Counted from the first letter of the stretch, positions 8,898-17,315 are shown. The stretch: 64,000 nt of DNA from Nitrospirillum viridazoti CBAmc (GCF_000730165.1 NZ_CP022111.1:1178001-1242000), one strand, 5' to 3'. Notes: generated by a model not told the origin, from the letters alone. Made by a program: numbers and translations.

Positions 8898-9551
8898 TCA
8901 GAACACGAATTCGGCGCGGCGCTCGAAGCCCGGCAGGGGCCGGACGGCGGCGTCGAACAGGATGCGGTGCGACACCACGCCACCCACCTTGCGGTAATAG
9001 CGCGCCTCGCCCAGGCCGGCAGCGTTGATGACCACGGCCACCAGGCGGCCGCCCTCGGGCAACTGGTCCAGCAGGCTGGCCGGCACCTCGGGCACCGAGC
9101 CGTCGATCAGGATAGCGCCGTAGGGCGCCTTGGCGGCGTGGCCGGCGGCCAGGTCACCCTGTACCACGGCGACGCCGGCGACACCGGCCAGCGCCTTGCG
9201 CGCGGCCTCGACCAGGGCGGGGTCGCTTTCCAGCGCCACCACCGAACCAGCCATCTCGGCCATGATGGCGGCGGCGTAGCCGGTGGCCACGCCCACGGCC
9301 AGCACCTTGTCGGCGCGGGTCAGGGACAGTTCCTGCACCAGGCGGGCCAGGACCATCGGCTCCATCAGGTAGCGGCCGGGGGCCACGGGCACGTCCTCGT
9401 CGACATAGGCGACGCCGGCCAGCGCCTCGGGCACGAACCGCTCACGCGGGATGGCCAGGAAAGCCTCAACCACGAAGGGGTCGGTGACCTTGTTGGGGCG
9501 AATCTGCCCCTCGATCATGTTGACGCGGGCGGCGGTGTAGTCGGCGGCCAT
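8898..9551 (-). CDS. pcm: Protein-L-isoaspartate O-methyltransferase family protein
   Basis: 217 residues from the ATG at 9551, where the family-typical start MAADYTAARVNMIEGQIRPN begins. The upstream in-frame extension is not conserved-looking and is rejected. The N-terminal segment MIEGQIRPNKVTDPFVVEAF, followed by IPRERFVPEALAGVAY, is the substrate-side signature of the PIMT family. The SAM-binding motif I reads VLAVGVATGYAAA, where many members have VGTGSGY. Motif II contains APYGAILIDGSVPEVP. The enzyme class repairs isoaspartyl residues in aged proteins by methyl transfer from SAM. The altered glycine motif leaves some doubt about activity. It sits just upstream of tolC, as in many alphaproteobacteria. 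Confidence 0.85.
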   Translation of the reverse strand: MAADYTAARVNMIEGQIRPNKVTDPFVVEAFLAIPRERFVPEALAGVAYVDEDVPVAPGRYLMEPMVLARLVQELSLTRADKVLAVGVATGYAAAIMAEMAGSVVALESDPALVEAARKALAGVAGVAVVQGDLAAGHAAKAPYGAILIDGSVPEVPASLLDQLPEGGRLVAVVINAAGLGEARYYRKVGGVVSHRILFDAAVRPLPGFERRAEFVF

Positions 9552-9554
9552 GGG

Positions 9555-9645
9555 ATATACCGATCTGATGGAAACGAGGCGGAGGAAGATGCGCGCCACG
9601 GGGCCTTTCGGTCCGCACACGCTTGAAAAACCAGGATCGGTATAT
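9555..9645. repeat. 11-bp inverted repeat upstream of pcm
   Basis: ATATACCGATC at 9555-9565 is the exact reverse complement of GATCGGTATAT at 9635-9645, with 69 bases between. The arms start 3 bp upstream of the pcm start codon and enclose its presumed promoter region. Two half-sites for a dimeric regulator, or a long-range mRNA hairpin that masks the start, are both possible. Confidence 0.5.
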
Positions 9646-9859
9646 ATCTCCCCCGCCGCCCGAAGACAATTGATGCCTGCACCGGGCGTCCATCCGCCGC
9701 CCCCGCCAAGCCCTCGGCGCGGCCCTGGCCCCGCGCCGTCACCGAAACGTCAGAAAGCGACGCCAGCATGCTTGACCGCCCCGACGGGCGACGCTATAGA
9801 GGCGCCCTGCCCTGACCTCAGGCGCCGCTGGACGGCCCCTCCGGTCAGTTCTCGTGGAT

Positions 9860-9933
9860 GGCGCGGTGGCAGAATGGTGATGCAACGGACTGCAAATCCG
9901 TGAATCCGGGTTCGATTCCCGGCCGTGCCTCCA
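9860..9933 (+). tRNA. tRNA-Cys (anticodon GCA)
   Basis: The acceptor stem GGCGCGG pairs with CCGTGCC (one G-U). The anticodon stem ACGGA/TCCGT encloses the loop CTGCAAA, giving anticodon GCA. The T-arm is CCGGGTTCGATTCCCGG. The genomic CCA is encoded at 9931-9933. The total is 74 bases and all arms form normally. Confidence 0.95.
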
Positions 9934-10074
9934 ACTCCTTCTTTATATAAGTGTTTGCTAAGCGACCCAAAGGTTGCGCGAAACAGCGCATAGTCCTGCG
10001 CGATTCGGCGCACAGCCGGCCAGTCCAAGGCGCGCGGCGTCCAGAACGAAGCCGGCGGCACGGGCAAGACCGCA

Positions 10075-11022
10075 CTATCTCGTCCGGGGGATGAAGCCGG
10101 GCACCCCGGTTTCGACCACCGTATTGAACCGGATGTTCGTCCCGATGTCGTAGCGGATCTCCTGCATGGCCGCTTCCGGCAGTGCCGTGATCTCGAAGTT
10201 TTCCCGTATATGGTCGGGATTGATCGATGTCGTCAGAAACGCGGTGCCCCGCTGCACGGCCCAGGCCAGCGCCACCTGCGCGGGCATCCGGCCAAGACGG
10301 GCCGCGATGGCGACCAGCACCTTGTCGTCCAGCACGCGGGGTTCCATGGCGTGCCCCAAAGGCGCGAATGCCTGCATGAGGATGCCGTGCTGCCGGCAGA
10401 AATCGAGCAATTCCCACTCCTGCAGGTAGGGATGGGATTCCACCTGCACCATGGCGGGCTTGATCCGGGCGATGGCGACGATGTCCTGCAGCGCCTCCAG
10501 CGTAATGTCCGACAGGCCGATCGAGCGGCACCGTCCCTCCTCCACCAGGCTTTCCATCGCGCGCCAGGTGTCCGCCAGCGTGACATCCGGATCATAGATC
10601 ACCTGCCCCTGCGCATCCCGCGGATCCTGCTCCTCACCTGGGCGAAAGGCGAAGGGCGTGTGGATGATGTAGCAGTCGATGTAATCGACCCCCAACCGCC
10701 GGCAGCTCGCCTCGAAAGCGGGGCGGACGCGCTCCGGGCGATGGTTCGTGTTCCATAATTTGGTGGTCAGGAAGACATCTTCACGCTGAACCCCGCCCGG
10801 CCGAAACGCCTCCTGCAGCGCCTCGCCCACCGCCGCCTCGTTGCGGTAGCGTTCCGCGCAATCGAAATGCCGGAACCCCACCTCCAAGGCGGCCTTGACC
10901 GCCCGTTTCGTGGCCGCGGCATCGGGGATCAGGGTGCCGAAGCCCATGACCGGGATCTGTTCCGCCCCATGGTCGGACGGGAAGGTCGTACGGAAAAACG
11001 TCTCATTGGTGGTCATGATCAT
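10075..11022 (-). CDS. Aldo/keto reductase, last gene of the efflux operon
   Basis: 315 residues. The ATG at 11022 forms a 4-bp ATGA overlap with the upstream NodT-type gene, which supports this start over the in-frame ATG at 11016. The catalytic tetrad of the AKR superfamily is intact: D54 and Y59 in GFRHFDCAERYRNEAAVG, K88 in LTTKLWNTNH and H121 in IIHTPF. The fold is a TIM barrel that reduces aldehydes or ketones with NADPH. GLSDITLEAL, and AVQRGTAFLTTSINPDHIREN near the C-terminus, match the usual substrate- and NADPH-binding segments. Its place at the end of a tripartite efflux operon suggests cytosolic reduction of toxic carbonyl compounds together with their export (inference). Confidence 0.9.
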   Translation of the reverse strand: MIMTTNETFFRTTFPSDHGAEQIPVMGFGTLIPDAAATKRAVKAALEVGFRHFDCAERYRNEAAVGEALQEAFRPGGVQREDVFLTTKLWNTNHRPERVRPAFEASCRRLGVDYIDCYIIHTPFAFRPGEEQDPRDAQGQVIYDPDVTLADTWRAMESLVEEGRCRSIGLSDITLEALQDIVAIARIKPAMVQVESHPYLQEWELLDFCRQHGILMQAFAPLGHAMEPRVLDDKVLVAIAARLGRMPAQVALAWAVQRGTAFLTTSINPDHIRENFEITALPEAAMQEIRYDIGTNIRFNTVVETGVPGFIPRTR

Positions 11023-12506
11023 GGTTCCTTGCTTGCGCTGGCCACACGCCCGTAAGAGCCGGAGGCATTGCCGCCGAGCGCGATGAAGAATTGCACCGTG
11101 TCCAGATACCGGGCCGTCTTCGCCCGGATCTGGCCCAACAGCGCCCGTTGATAGGCACGTTCGGCATCGAGCACCTGCAGGACACCTGTCTCACCCGCCC
11201 GGTAGCCGTCCCGGTTCAAGCGCAAGCTGGTCGCCGCGGCGGCCAGAGCCCGCTCCTGGGCCGAATACTCGTCCCCGTCGTGGCCGAGCGCCTGAAGCAC
11301 ATCGGCGACCTGTCCCAATGACCGGACCACGGTCCGCTGATAAGTCGCGCGCGCTGCGATGTAGCCGTCAACCGCGGCCCGGCGGTTCGCTTCCAAGGCA
11401 CCGCCGTGGAAAAGGGGGCCGGCCAGGCCGGCGGCGACACCCCAAAGCGAATTGCCGGCCTGGAACACCGATGCGGGATCGGCACCGGCCTGGGTCAGCG
11501 AGCCAGACAAGGTCAGGTGGGGGTAAAGGTCGGCCGTGGCCACGCCCACGGCCGCGCTGGCGGCCCGCAGGTCGGCCTCGGCCTCAAGCAGGTCGGGGCG
11601 GTCGTGAGCCATTTCGGACGGCAGGCTGAGCGGCAGATCCAGCGGCAAGGTGAAATCATCCAGGTCGAAGTCCGGCACCACCCCCTCCGCCGGCCCCTGC
11701 CCCGCCAGGACGGCCAGCGCGTGGCGCGCCGCGTCCCCTTGCTGGGCCAGCGGCGGCAACAGGGTCTGGTCCTGCGCCAGCTGCGTTTCAGCCAGTGCGA
11801 CGTCGGGCTGGGCGATACCGCCCTGCATGTGCGCCCCGCGCAGAAGGGCCAGCGTGCGCTCGTCGTCGGCCAGCAAGGTCCGCACCGCCGCGCTCTGGGC
11901 CCGTGCGGATGCCAGCAGAAAGGCTTGGCTCGCGACATCGCCGGTCAAGGTCAGATAGGCCGCTTCGAAACGATGTTTCTGCGCGTCGGCCAAGGCGCCC
12001 TGTTGCTCGACAAGCCGCTTCGTCCCGCCGAAAATATCAAGGTCGAAGCTCACCCGCGGGCCGACGGCATAGAAGTTGGCGGTCGCCGGTGTTGGCGCGT
12101 TCGACCGGCCCCGGCCGATCTGGGCCCCCCAATCCACTTGCGGATAGAGATCGCCCCCGGCGGCCCGGACCGCCTCCGACGCCTGTGCTATCCGCGCGTC
12201 AGCGATCTTGAGATCGAAATTCCCATCGATCGCCCCGCGCATGGTGAGGTTGAGCCGCGGCGAGTGAAACACCGTCCACCAGTCCCCGTCCAACGCTTCG
12301 CCAAGCTTGATGCGCTGGTCGCCCGGCCGATCACCGCCAGAGGCGAGCCGGCTTTCCGCCTCGCGATCATAATGCGTCGATACCGGCGGCGCCGGCGGCG
12401 TGTAATCGGGACCGACGGTACAGGCCGGCAGGAGAACCAGAGACAAGGCCGCCGCCACCGCAGCCCGGGGAAGCCGCCCGTCAGGCAGGGATGCAAGGGA
12501 CGCCAT
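11019..12506 (-). CDS. NodT-family outer membrane efflux lipoprotein
   Basis: 495 residues, starting 8 nt after AGGAGG. The signal peptide ends in LLPAC with lipidated Cys29, followed by TVGPDYTPPAPPV, the standard N-terminus of NodT/OprM outer membrane factors. Two repeated coiled-coil/beta segments follow (DARIAQASEAVRAAGGDLYP, and later ADLRAASAAVGVATADLYP), and the C-terminal part includes ETGVLQVLDAERAYQRALLG. It forms the outer membrane channel for the adjacent MFS pump and HlyD adaptor. Its start lies 18 bp after the MFS stop, and its stop overlaps the start of the aldo/keto reductase. The gene order therefore gives one transcription unit. Confidence 0.9.
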   Translation of the reverse strand: MASLASLPDGRLPRAAVAAALSLVLLPACTVGPDYTPPAPPVSTHYDREAESRLASGGDRPGDQRIKLGEALDGDWWTVFHSPRLNLTMRGAIDGNFDLKIADARIAQASEAVRAAGGDLYPQVDWGAQIGRGRSNAPTPATANFYAVGPRVSFDLDIFGGTKRLVEQQGALADAQKHRFEAAYLTLTGDVASQAFLLASARAQSAAVRTLLADDERTLALLRGAHMQGGIAQPDVALAETQLAQDQTLLPPLAQQGDAARHALAVLAGQGPAEGVVPDFDLDDFTLPLDLPLSLPSEMAHDRPDLLEAEADLRAASAAVGVATADLYPHLTLSGSLTQAGADPASVFQAGNSLWGVAAGLAGPLFHGGALEANRRAAVDGYIAARATYQRTVVRSLGQVADVLQALGHDGDEYSAQERALAAAATSLRLNRDGYRAGETGVLQVLDAERAYQRALLGQIRAKTARYLDTVQFFIALGGNASGSYGRVASASKEP

Positions 12507-12523
12507 TTCATGGACCTCCTGGA

Positions 12524-14011
12524 TTAGCGGTTGGCGGAGCGCGGCGCGCGGAGCAGCGCGACGAGCGGGCTTACGGCCAGCACCGCAAGCATCAGGATCT
12601 TGAATTGGCCGATGATGGCGACCGTGGCCGCCTGGCCGGTGACCATCTCATTGAACCGGGCCAGCGTCGGTCCGGCGGCCTGCGCCAGACCGTGGGCCGC
12701 GGCGCGATAAGGCGTCAGGTCCTTGGCCAGCGCCAGGTGCATGGCCTGGGTGTTGCCGTAGAAGAAAATCTGGACCACCGCGATGCCGATGGTGCTGCCG
12801 TACAGGCGCGACAGGTTGAAAAGCGCGGCACCGTCCGGGTGAAACTTGCGATCGAGCGTGCTGAACGCTGCCCGTCCCAGTGCCGGCAGCAAGATGCCAA
12901 GGCCCAGGCCCTGCAGCAGGCCGGCGATGGCAACCGGCCGCCAATCCATCGCCGGCGAATAGCCCAGCATGCGCCAGTTGGCGTACGCCACCAATGCCAT
13001 GCCAATCAGGAGGGGGACGCGGTTATCCACACGCGCCGGCAGCCGCCCGGCCAGCATCAGCACCCCCACCAGCGCGACGCCGCGTGGGATGGCCATATAG
13101 CCGGTGGTGTCGACCGGATATCCGAAAAGTTCCTCCAGCATCGGCGACGTCAAGGCCAGGGTCGGCAGCAGGACGAAACCAGCGGCGAAGACCATGATGA
13201 CCGACAGGACGAAATTGCGGTCCCTGAACAGCGCCTTGTCCAGAAAGTGTGCCTGCGCCGTCAGGACATGGATGACGAAAAGATAGAAACCGAGCGCGGC
13301 GGCGATGGCCTCCACCCAAATCTCCGGCGCGGCGAACCACTCCAGCCGCTCACCCCGGTCGAGAAGCATCTGCAGGCCGACGATGCCCAGCGAAAAGGCC
13401 GCCCAACCGAAGAAATCAAAGTGTGGGTTCCGCTCGGCTTTCTTCTCCGGCAGCCAGAGCGCCATCGCCAGGAAAACGAACCCGGCCAGCGGCAAGCTGA
13501 CATAAAAGATGGAGTGCCAGCCGTGATAGTCGCTGAGCCATCCGCCGAGGGGCGGGCCGCTGCTGATGCCGAGCAGCGTGCATGCCGTGTGCGCCACGCC
13601 GACCTGGGCGTGCCGCGCCGGTGGCTGCACATCAAGCAGGATCGCCAGCGCCAGGGGACCGAGCGGGCCACTCGCCGCCCCCTGGATGATGCGGGCCAGG
13701 ACGAACTGGGTGGAGGTCTGTGCCACGACATCGAACACGAGGCCGGCGGCAAAGACAGCGATCGACCACTGGAAGAGTGCCTTCCGCCCGAAGCGGCCGG
13801 CGAGCCAGCGTGTCATGGGCAGAACAACGATGCCGGCCGTGACATAGGAGGTGAATATCCAGCCGATCTGATCATCCGCCATCGACAGTGTGCCCTGCAT
13901 GTGCGGCAGGGCGGCATTGGGGACGGATATGTTGACGCCCTGCATGAAGGTCGCCGCGAAGGCCGCGATGGTGAGCACACGGCGGCCTTCAGATGGGGGG
14001 CCAGCGGTCAT
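12524..14011 (-). CDS. DHA2-family MFS multidrug efflux transporter (EmrB/QacA type)
   Basis: 495 residues with about 14 predicted membrane spans, the length and topology of the DHA2 drug:H+ antiporter group. Motif A-like GRFGRKALF lies after the second span. ARIIQGAASGPLGPLALAIL and the central GISSGPPLGGWLSDYHGWHS match motifs B and C, with the C-type GPxLGG. The first span reads NISVPNAALPHM, where family members usually have an acidic residue before the VNVALP segment. Here that acidic residue seems to be missing, which may alter substrate range. Its start overlaps the stop of the adaptor gene by 4 bp (ATGA), implying translational coupling. The substrate is unknown. Confidence 0.9.
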   Translation of the reverse strand: MTAGPPSEGRRVLTIAAFAATFMQGVNISVPNAALPHMQGTLSMADDQIGWIFTSYVTAGIVVLPMTRWLAGRFGRKALFQWSIAVFAAGLVFDVVAQTSTQFVLARIIQGAASGPLGPLALAILLDVQPPARHAQVGVAHTACTLLGISSGPPLGGWLSDYHGWHSIFYVSLPLAGFVFLAMALWLPEKKAERNPHFDFFGWAAFSLGIVGLQMLLDRGERLEWFAAPEIWVEAIAAALGFYLFVIHVLTAQAHFLDKALFRDRNFVLSVIMVFAAGFVLLPTLALTSPMLEELFGYPVDTTGYMAIPRGVALVGVLMLAGRLPARVDNRVPLLIGMALVAYANWRMLGYSPAMDWRPVAIAGLLQGLGLGILLPALGRAAFSTLDRKFHPDGAALFNLSRLYGSTIGIAVVQIFFYGNTQAMHLALAKDLTPYRAAAHGLAQAAGPTLARFNEMVTGQAATVAIIGQFKILMLAVLAVSPLVALLRAPRSANR

Positions 14012-15138
14012 TTGGCGCCCCCCGCCGTCCCGGACGCGGGCTCAAAAGGTGCGAACCAGTTACGCCGGTGCGCGGTATCGACCCGGGCCGTGACGCTGAT
14101 GCCGGAGAACAGCGACCCGTTTGGTGTCGGGCCATCAAGTTCCAGGCGCACCGGCAGGCGCTGCACCACCTTGACCCAATTGCCGGTCGCGTTCTCAGGC
14201 GGCAGGACCGCGAAATCCGACCCCGTGCCCGGGCTCATGCTGACGACATGGGCGCGGAAGCGGCTGTCGGGAAAGGCATCGATGCGGATGGTCGCGGACT
14301 GGCCAGGCTTCATATGGGTCAGGTCGGTTTCCCGGAAATTGGCTTCCACCCAGACATGCTGGCTGGACAACAGGGTGAACACGGGCGCGCCGGGGGTGAC
14401 GAAGTCACCGACCTGCAGCTCATCGACCCGTGTCACGATGCCGTCGTCGGGCGCGGTCACGGCCGTGTAGGAGAGGTCGAGCCGGGCCCGGTCGAGTTCG
14501 GCCCTGGCCGCACGCACGGACGGGTGGCGGTCGATTGCGACATCCGGATCCCCGTCCAGGGCGACCACGGTGCTCGCCATTTGTTGCTCCAGGGATGAGA
14601 TGCGCCGGCGTGCGACCTTGAGGTCCGTCTCCGCCCGCTCATAAACGGCGCGCGAGGCGAAATCCGACGCGACGAGCGCCTTCTTACGGGCATAGTCGCG
14701 ATCATAGAATTCGGCGGAGTCCCGGGCAGACTGCAGCTCCGCCAACTGTTGACGGTAGGTCGCCTTCAACGCGCCGATCTGAAGGCGCGCCGTGTCGAGC
14801 CGCGCCTCCGCTTGGTCGACCACCAGGCGGTAAGGCTGGGGATCGATCTGGAACAGCAGTTGCCCTTTGCGGACGCGCTGATTGTCCCTGACGGCCACGT
14901 CGACAGCCTGGCCACCAACACGGGCGTTGACCGATTCCTTGGCCATGCGGACGAAGGCGTCGTCGGTCGAAACATAGGGTTCGTCGGCGATGTACAGCCG
15001 GGCGCCCGCCGCGGCCAGCACCAGAGGGAACGCCACAAACAGGGGCAGGCGCAGTCGTTCCCTGAGGCTCTTCCCCGACTTCGCCGCCCCCGTCGTGGGC
15101 GGGTGAACATCAAGCGGCCTTTCGATTTGCGCGTCCAT
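14008..15138 (-). CDS. HlyD/EmrA-family periplasmic adaptor of the efflux pump
   Basis: 376 residues. A single N-terminal membrane anchor (about residues 29-47) is followed by YVSTDDAFVRMAKESVNARV, the EmrA-type N-terminal motif. Next come a lipoyl-like half (VRKGQLLFQIDPQPY), a long alpha-helical hairpin (residues about 95-190), and the second lipoyl half plus beta barrel (VTAPDDGIVTRVDELQVGDF, then QHVWVEANFRETDL). It bridges the inner-membrane MFS pump and the NodT outer-membrane factor. The ATG at 15138 has GAGAGG about 8 nt upstream. It shares a 4-bp overlap with the pump gene. Confidence 0.92.
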   Translation of the reverse strand: MDAQIERPLDVHPPTTGAAKSGKSLRERLRLPLFVAFPLVLAAAGARLYIADEPYVSTDDAFVRMAKESVNARVGGQAVDVAVRDNQRVRKGQLLFQIDPQPYRLVVDQAEARLDTARLQIGALKATYRQQLAELQSARDSAEFYDRDYARKKALVASDFASRAVYERAETDLKVARRRISSLEQQMASTVVALDGDPDVAIDRHPSVRAARAELDRARLDLSYTAVTAPDDGIVTRVDELQVGDFVTPGAPVFTLLSSQHVWVEANFRETDLTHMKPGQSATIRIDAFPDSRFRAHVVSMSPGTGSDFAVLPPENATGNWVKVVQRLPVRLELDGPTPNGSLFSGISVTARVDTAHRRNWFAPFEPASGTAGGAK

Positions 15139-15213
15139 CGCGGGACCTCTCGTTCGAGGATGGTTGATCCGGCAGCCGCGCCCCCTGCCACGGGGACGCG
15201 GGCCGGAACCAGG

Positions 15214-15585
15214 TCAATTGGGGGCCAGGCGGGCCTGGATCAGCGCGCCTTCCAGGTTGGTGGCACAGCGGGCATAGCCCGCGCTGCCGGGCAGCAGGCC
15301 GACCTCGGCGCAGGCGGAGCTGCCGCCCGGTGCGCTATGCCGCTCTGCGGGCAAGGCCACAGCCAATGCCTGTTCCAGCGTGCTAACACAGGCGGCATAG
15401 TCCACGTCGTTGATCGTCAGGCCCAGCGTCTGGTGGCAGGTGTGCCGGACGGCGGCGGCGTCCCCAACCGCCATCGGCGCGGTGGCCGCCGCGGCGATGG
15501 CAGCCGGAGCGCCCAGAACCGCCGCCCCCGCCAGCACGGCGGCAGTGATGTATTTGATCGAATTAGACAAAGTCCGGGTATTCAT
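15214..15585 (-). CDS. Small secreted protein with two cysteine-paired repeats, unknown function
   Basis: 123 residues with an N-terminal signal peptide (positively charged start, then AAVLAGAAVLGAPAAIAAAA). The mature part holds exactly four cysteines, C50, C66, C92 and C107, arranged as two similar units. The shared pattern is C-x4-GL, a short loop, D/G-Y, then C-x3-LE-x-AL. Each unit probably forms one disulfide-braced helical hairpin in the periplasm. I do not recognise the family. The gene starts the minus-strand array that continues, after about 75 bp, into the HlyD-MFS-NodT-AKR genes. It faces the divergent TetR gene, so it is probably under the same repressor and may assist or report on the efflux system (inference). 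Confidence 0.75.
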   Translation of the reverse strand: MNTRTLSNSIKYITAAVLAGAAVLGAPAAIAAAATAPMAVGDAAAVRHTCHQTLGLTINDVDYAACVSTLEQALAVALPAERHSAPGGSSACAEVGLLPGSAGYARCATNLEGALIQARLAPN

Positions 15586-15780
15586 GGCCTTTACTCCATG
15601 GTCGAGTGGGTCGGATTTTCAGTGGGATGATCTTCAGCGTCGCCCATGACGGCGACGGGCAGTCGCCTCAGCCGGGGGGACTGGAGCCGGAATGCCGAGG
15701 CGCCGAATGGCGCGTCGGCGGCCCTTCACGTTGCGCGTTCATCATGGAACCTCTTTCAGGAAGGCGGCACTGCGCTGCCC

Positions 15781-15809
15781 TTGTTTTTGTACTGCTCAGT
15801 ATATATATC
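15781..15809 (+). promoter_or_regulatory. Candidate tetR promoter with overlapping palindromic operator
   Basis: The palindrome TACTG-CT-CAGTA lies at 15790-15801. It falls between a -35-like TTGTTT (15781-15786) and a -10-like TATATC (15804-15809), spaced 17 bp apart. It is in the divergent region between the TetR gene and the efflux operon, a usual place for autoregulation. The base composition is AT-rich compared with its surroundings. Confidence 0.5.
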
Positions 15810-15844
15810 CATCCCAAGACCCGCGTCAAAGGATTTTATGCGAT

Positions 15845-16468
15845 ATGGTACAAAAAAAAGATGGCGACGAAGCGAAGCGTCGCGGCCGCCCCCGCGCCTA
15901 TGACCCGGAGGAGGCCCTTCGGCGGGCGATGGACGCATTCTGGAAAAGCGGCTACTCCGGCACCTCGCTCGATGACCTTTCCGCCGCGACAGGCATGAAC
16001 CGGCCCAGCCTCTATGCCGCGTTCGGCGACAAGCGCTCGCTCTATCTCAAGGCGTTGGCTTATTATTGGCAGGTCGCCCTGGGCACCATGCGCGCCGATC
16101 TTGCCCAGGACAGGCCCTTGGCGGATTCGCTGATGCGGGCCTATGAGGGGGCCCTATCGATCTATTTTTCGGGAGACGATCGCCCACGCGGCTGTTTCGT
16201 GGTGGGCACCGCGGTCACGGAAGCGATGGAGGACGCCGAAATCAGAGAAAGCCTGATGACGGGCTTCCTGGAATTCGACGCGGACTTCGAGGCGCGGTTC
16301 CGGATGGCGCAGGACAATCGCGAGCTGCGGGAGGGCGCGGACCCGGCCACGCTGGCGACGCTCGCGACCGCGGTGATGCACACCATCGCCATCCGAGCCC
16401 GGTCCGGCACCCCTCGCGCCGATCTTGCGGAATTCGCCCGCAAGGCAGTCCGTGCCATTTGCGGATGA
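15845..16468 (+). CDS. TetR/AcrR-family transcriptional regulator
   Basis: 207 residues from the ATG at 15845; earlier in-frame ATGs would read through the promoter region. The N-terminus is basic (KRRGRPRAYDPEEALRRAM). The helix-turn-helix is at about residues 30-65 and reads TSLDDLSAATGMNRPSLYAA, then FGDKRSLYLKALAYYW, the standard TetR DNA-binding block. The C-terminal ligand/dimer domain has GCFVVGTAVTEAMED and resembles the AcrR-type regulators of efflux pumps. It is divergent from the efflux operon, which it most likely represses. Its stop overlaps the start of the MUG gene by 4 bp (ATGA), so the regulator and a DNA-repair enzyme are translated from one message. Confidence 0.9.
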   Translation: MVQKKDGDEAKRRGRPRAYDPEEALRRAMDAFWKSGYSGTSLDDLSAATGMNRPSLYAAFGDKRSLYLKALAYYWQVALGTMRADLAQDRPLADSLMRAYEGALSIYFSGDDRPRGCFVVGTAVTEAMEDAEIRESLMTGFLEFDADFEARFRMAQDNRELREGADPATLATLATAVMHTIAIRARSGTPRADLAEFARKAVRAICG

Positions 16469-17016
16469 CGGTGACCCCGACATTGCCGGACGTCCTGGCG
16501 CCCGACCTGGACGTCGTCTTCTGCGGCATCAATCCTGGCCTGGCCGCGGCGGCGGCCGGCCACCATTTCCTCGGCCGGGGAAACCGTTTCTGGCGTGTGA
16601 TCCACCTCGCCGGCTTCACACCGGGGGAAATCAGGCCCGAGAACGACCGGTCGATCTTGCAATACCGGTGTGGACTGACGGCCGTCGTTGATCGCCCAAC
16701 GGCCCAGGGGGCACAGGTGGCGGTGCGAGAGTTCGTGGCCGCAAGCGCACGGTTCGAACGAAAGATCACGCGTTATGCGCCACGCTTTGTCGCCTTCCTG
16801 GGAAAGGCCGCCTATGCCGCTCTGTCCGGCCAGGCCGCCCCCGCGTGGGGCCCTCAGGAGCAACTTTTTGGCGGGGCGATCGTGTGGGTTCTACCGAATC
16901 CCAGTGGGCGGAACCGGGCCTTCACCGTCGAACAGTTGGTGAGCGCCTACCGCCGTCTCCATCGGGCGGTGGCCGAAGACCGGCAAAGCGGCATGCCTCT
17001 TGCCACCCGGCCATAG
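16465..17016 (+). CDS. mug: Mismatch-specific uracil/thymine-DNA glycosylase (MUG family)
   Basis: 183 residues. Two diagnostic motifs are present. GINPG at residues 21-25 carries the active-site asparagine N23. NPSGRNR at 145-151 corresponds to the NPSGLSR wedge of E. coli MUG. FLGRGNRFWRVIHLAGF supplies the usual conserved segment after motif 1. The enzyme removes uracil, ethenocytosine and sometimes thymine opposite G by cleaving the N-glycosidic bond. The ATG at 16465 overlaps the tetR stop, so the gene is translationally coupled to the regulator. This is an unusual partner for an efflux regulator. Confidence 0.9.
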   Translation: MTVTPTLPDVLAPDLDVVFCGINPGLAAAAAGHHFLGRGNRFWRVIHLAGFTPGEIRPENDRSILQYRCGLTAVVDRPTAQGAQVAVREFVAASARFERKITRYAPRFVAFLGKAAYAALSGQAAPAWGPQEQLFGGAIVWVLPNPSGRNRAFTVEQLVSAYRRLHRAVAEDRQSGMPLATRP

Positions 17017-17315
17017 GCGCGCCGTCCATCGTGATTCGGCCGCGCTGTCCCTGGCCTCATGCCCCGCCCCCGGTGTCCGCGATGGAACCAGCGGGCGGGG
17101 ATCGCAGTTGCCACCGCCGAGACCACCGCCCGCGGCCCCTTTTCCGATTTTCCAACAGGGCGTCGCATGGCGGCGCGTCCCCGCAAAATATTGTCATATC
17201 AAAGAAGTGACGTGGGCGGGTGGCGGCCTATCTGATGGTGTCGGTCAATATTGCCGCGGTGCAACAGACATGCAAAGCTGATGCGGCGATGTCTTGCTTC
17301 GAAAGGAATGACAGC
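17017..17315. other. Intergenic region upstream of the glycogen operon
   Basis: No gene is supported here. The last 130 bp are relatively AT-rich (AAAATATTG near 17186 and CAATATTG near 17247) and presumably carry the glg operon promoter. I cannot place a convincing -35/-10 pair. No terminator is obvious after the MUG gene. Confidence 0.4.

Noticed and set aside
17220-17315. An N-terminal extension of glgP from 17220
   Set aside because: The sequence before the GTG at 17316 lacks a ribosome site and is not like glycogen phosphorylase. The GTG has AAAGGA at good spacing.
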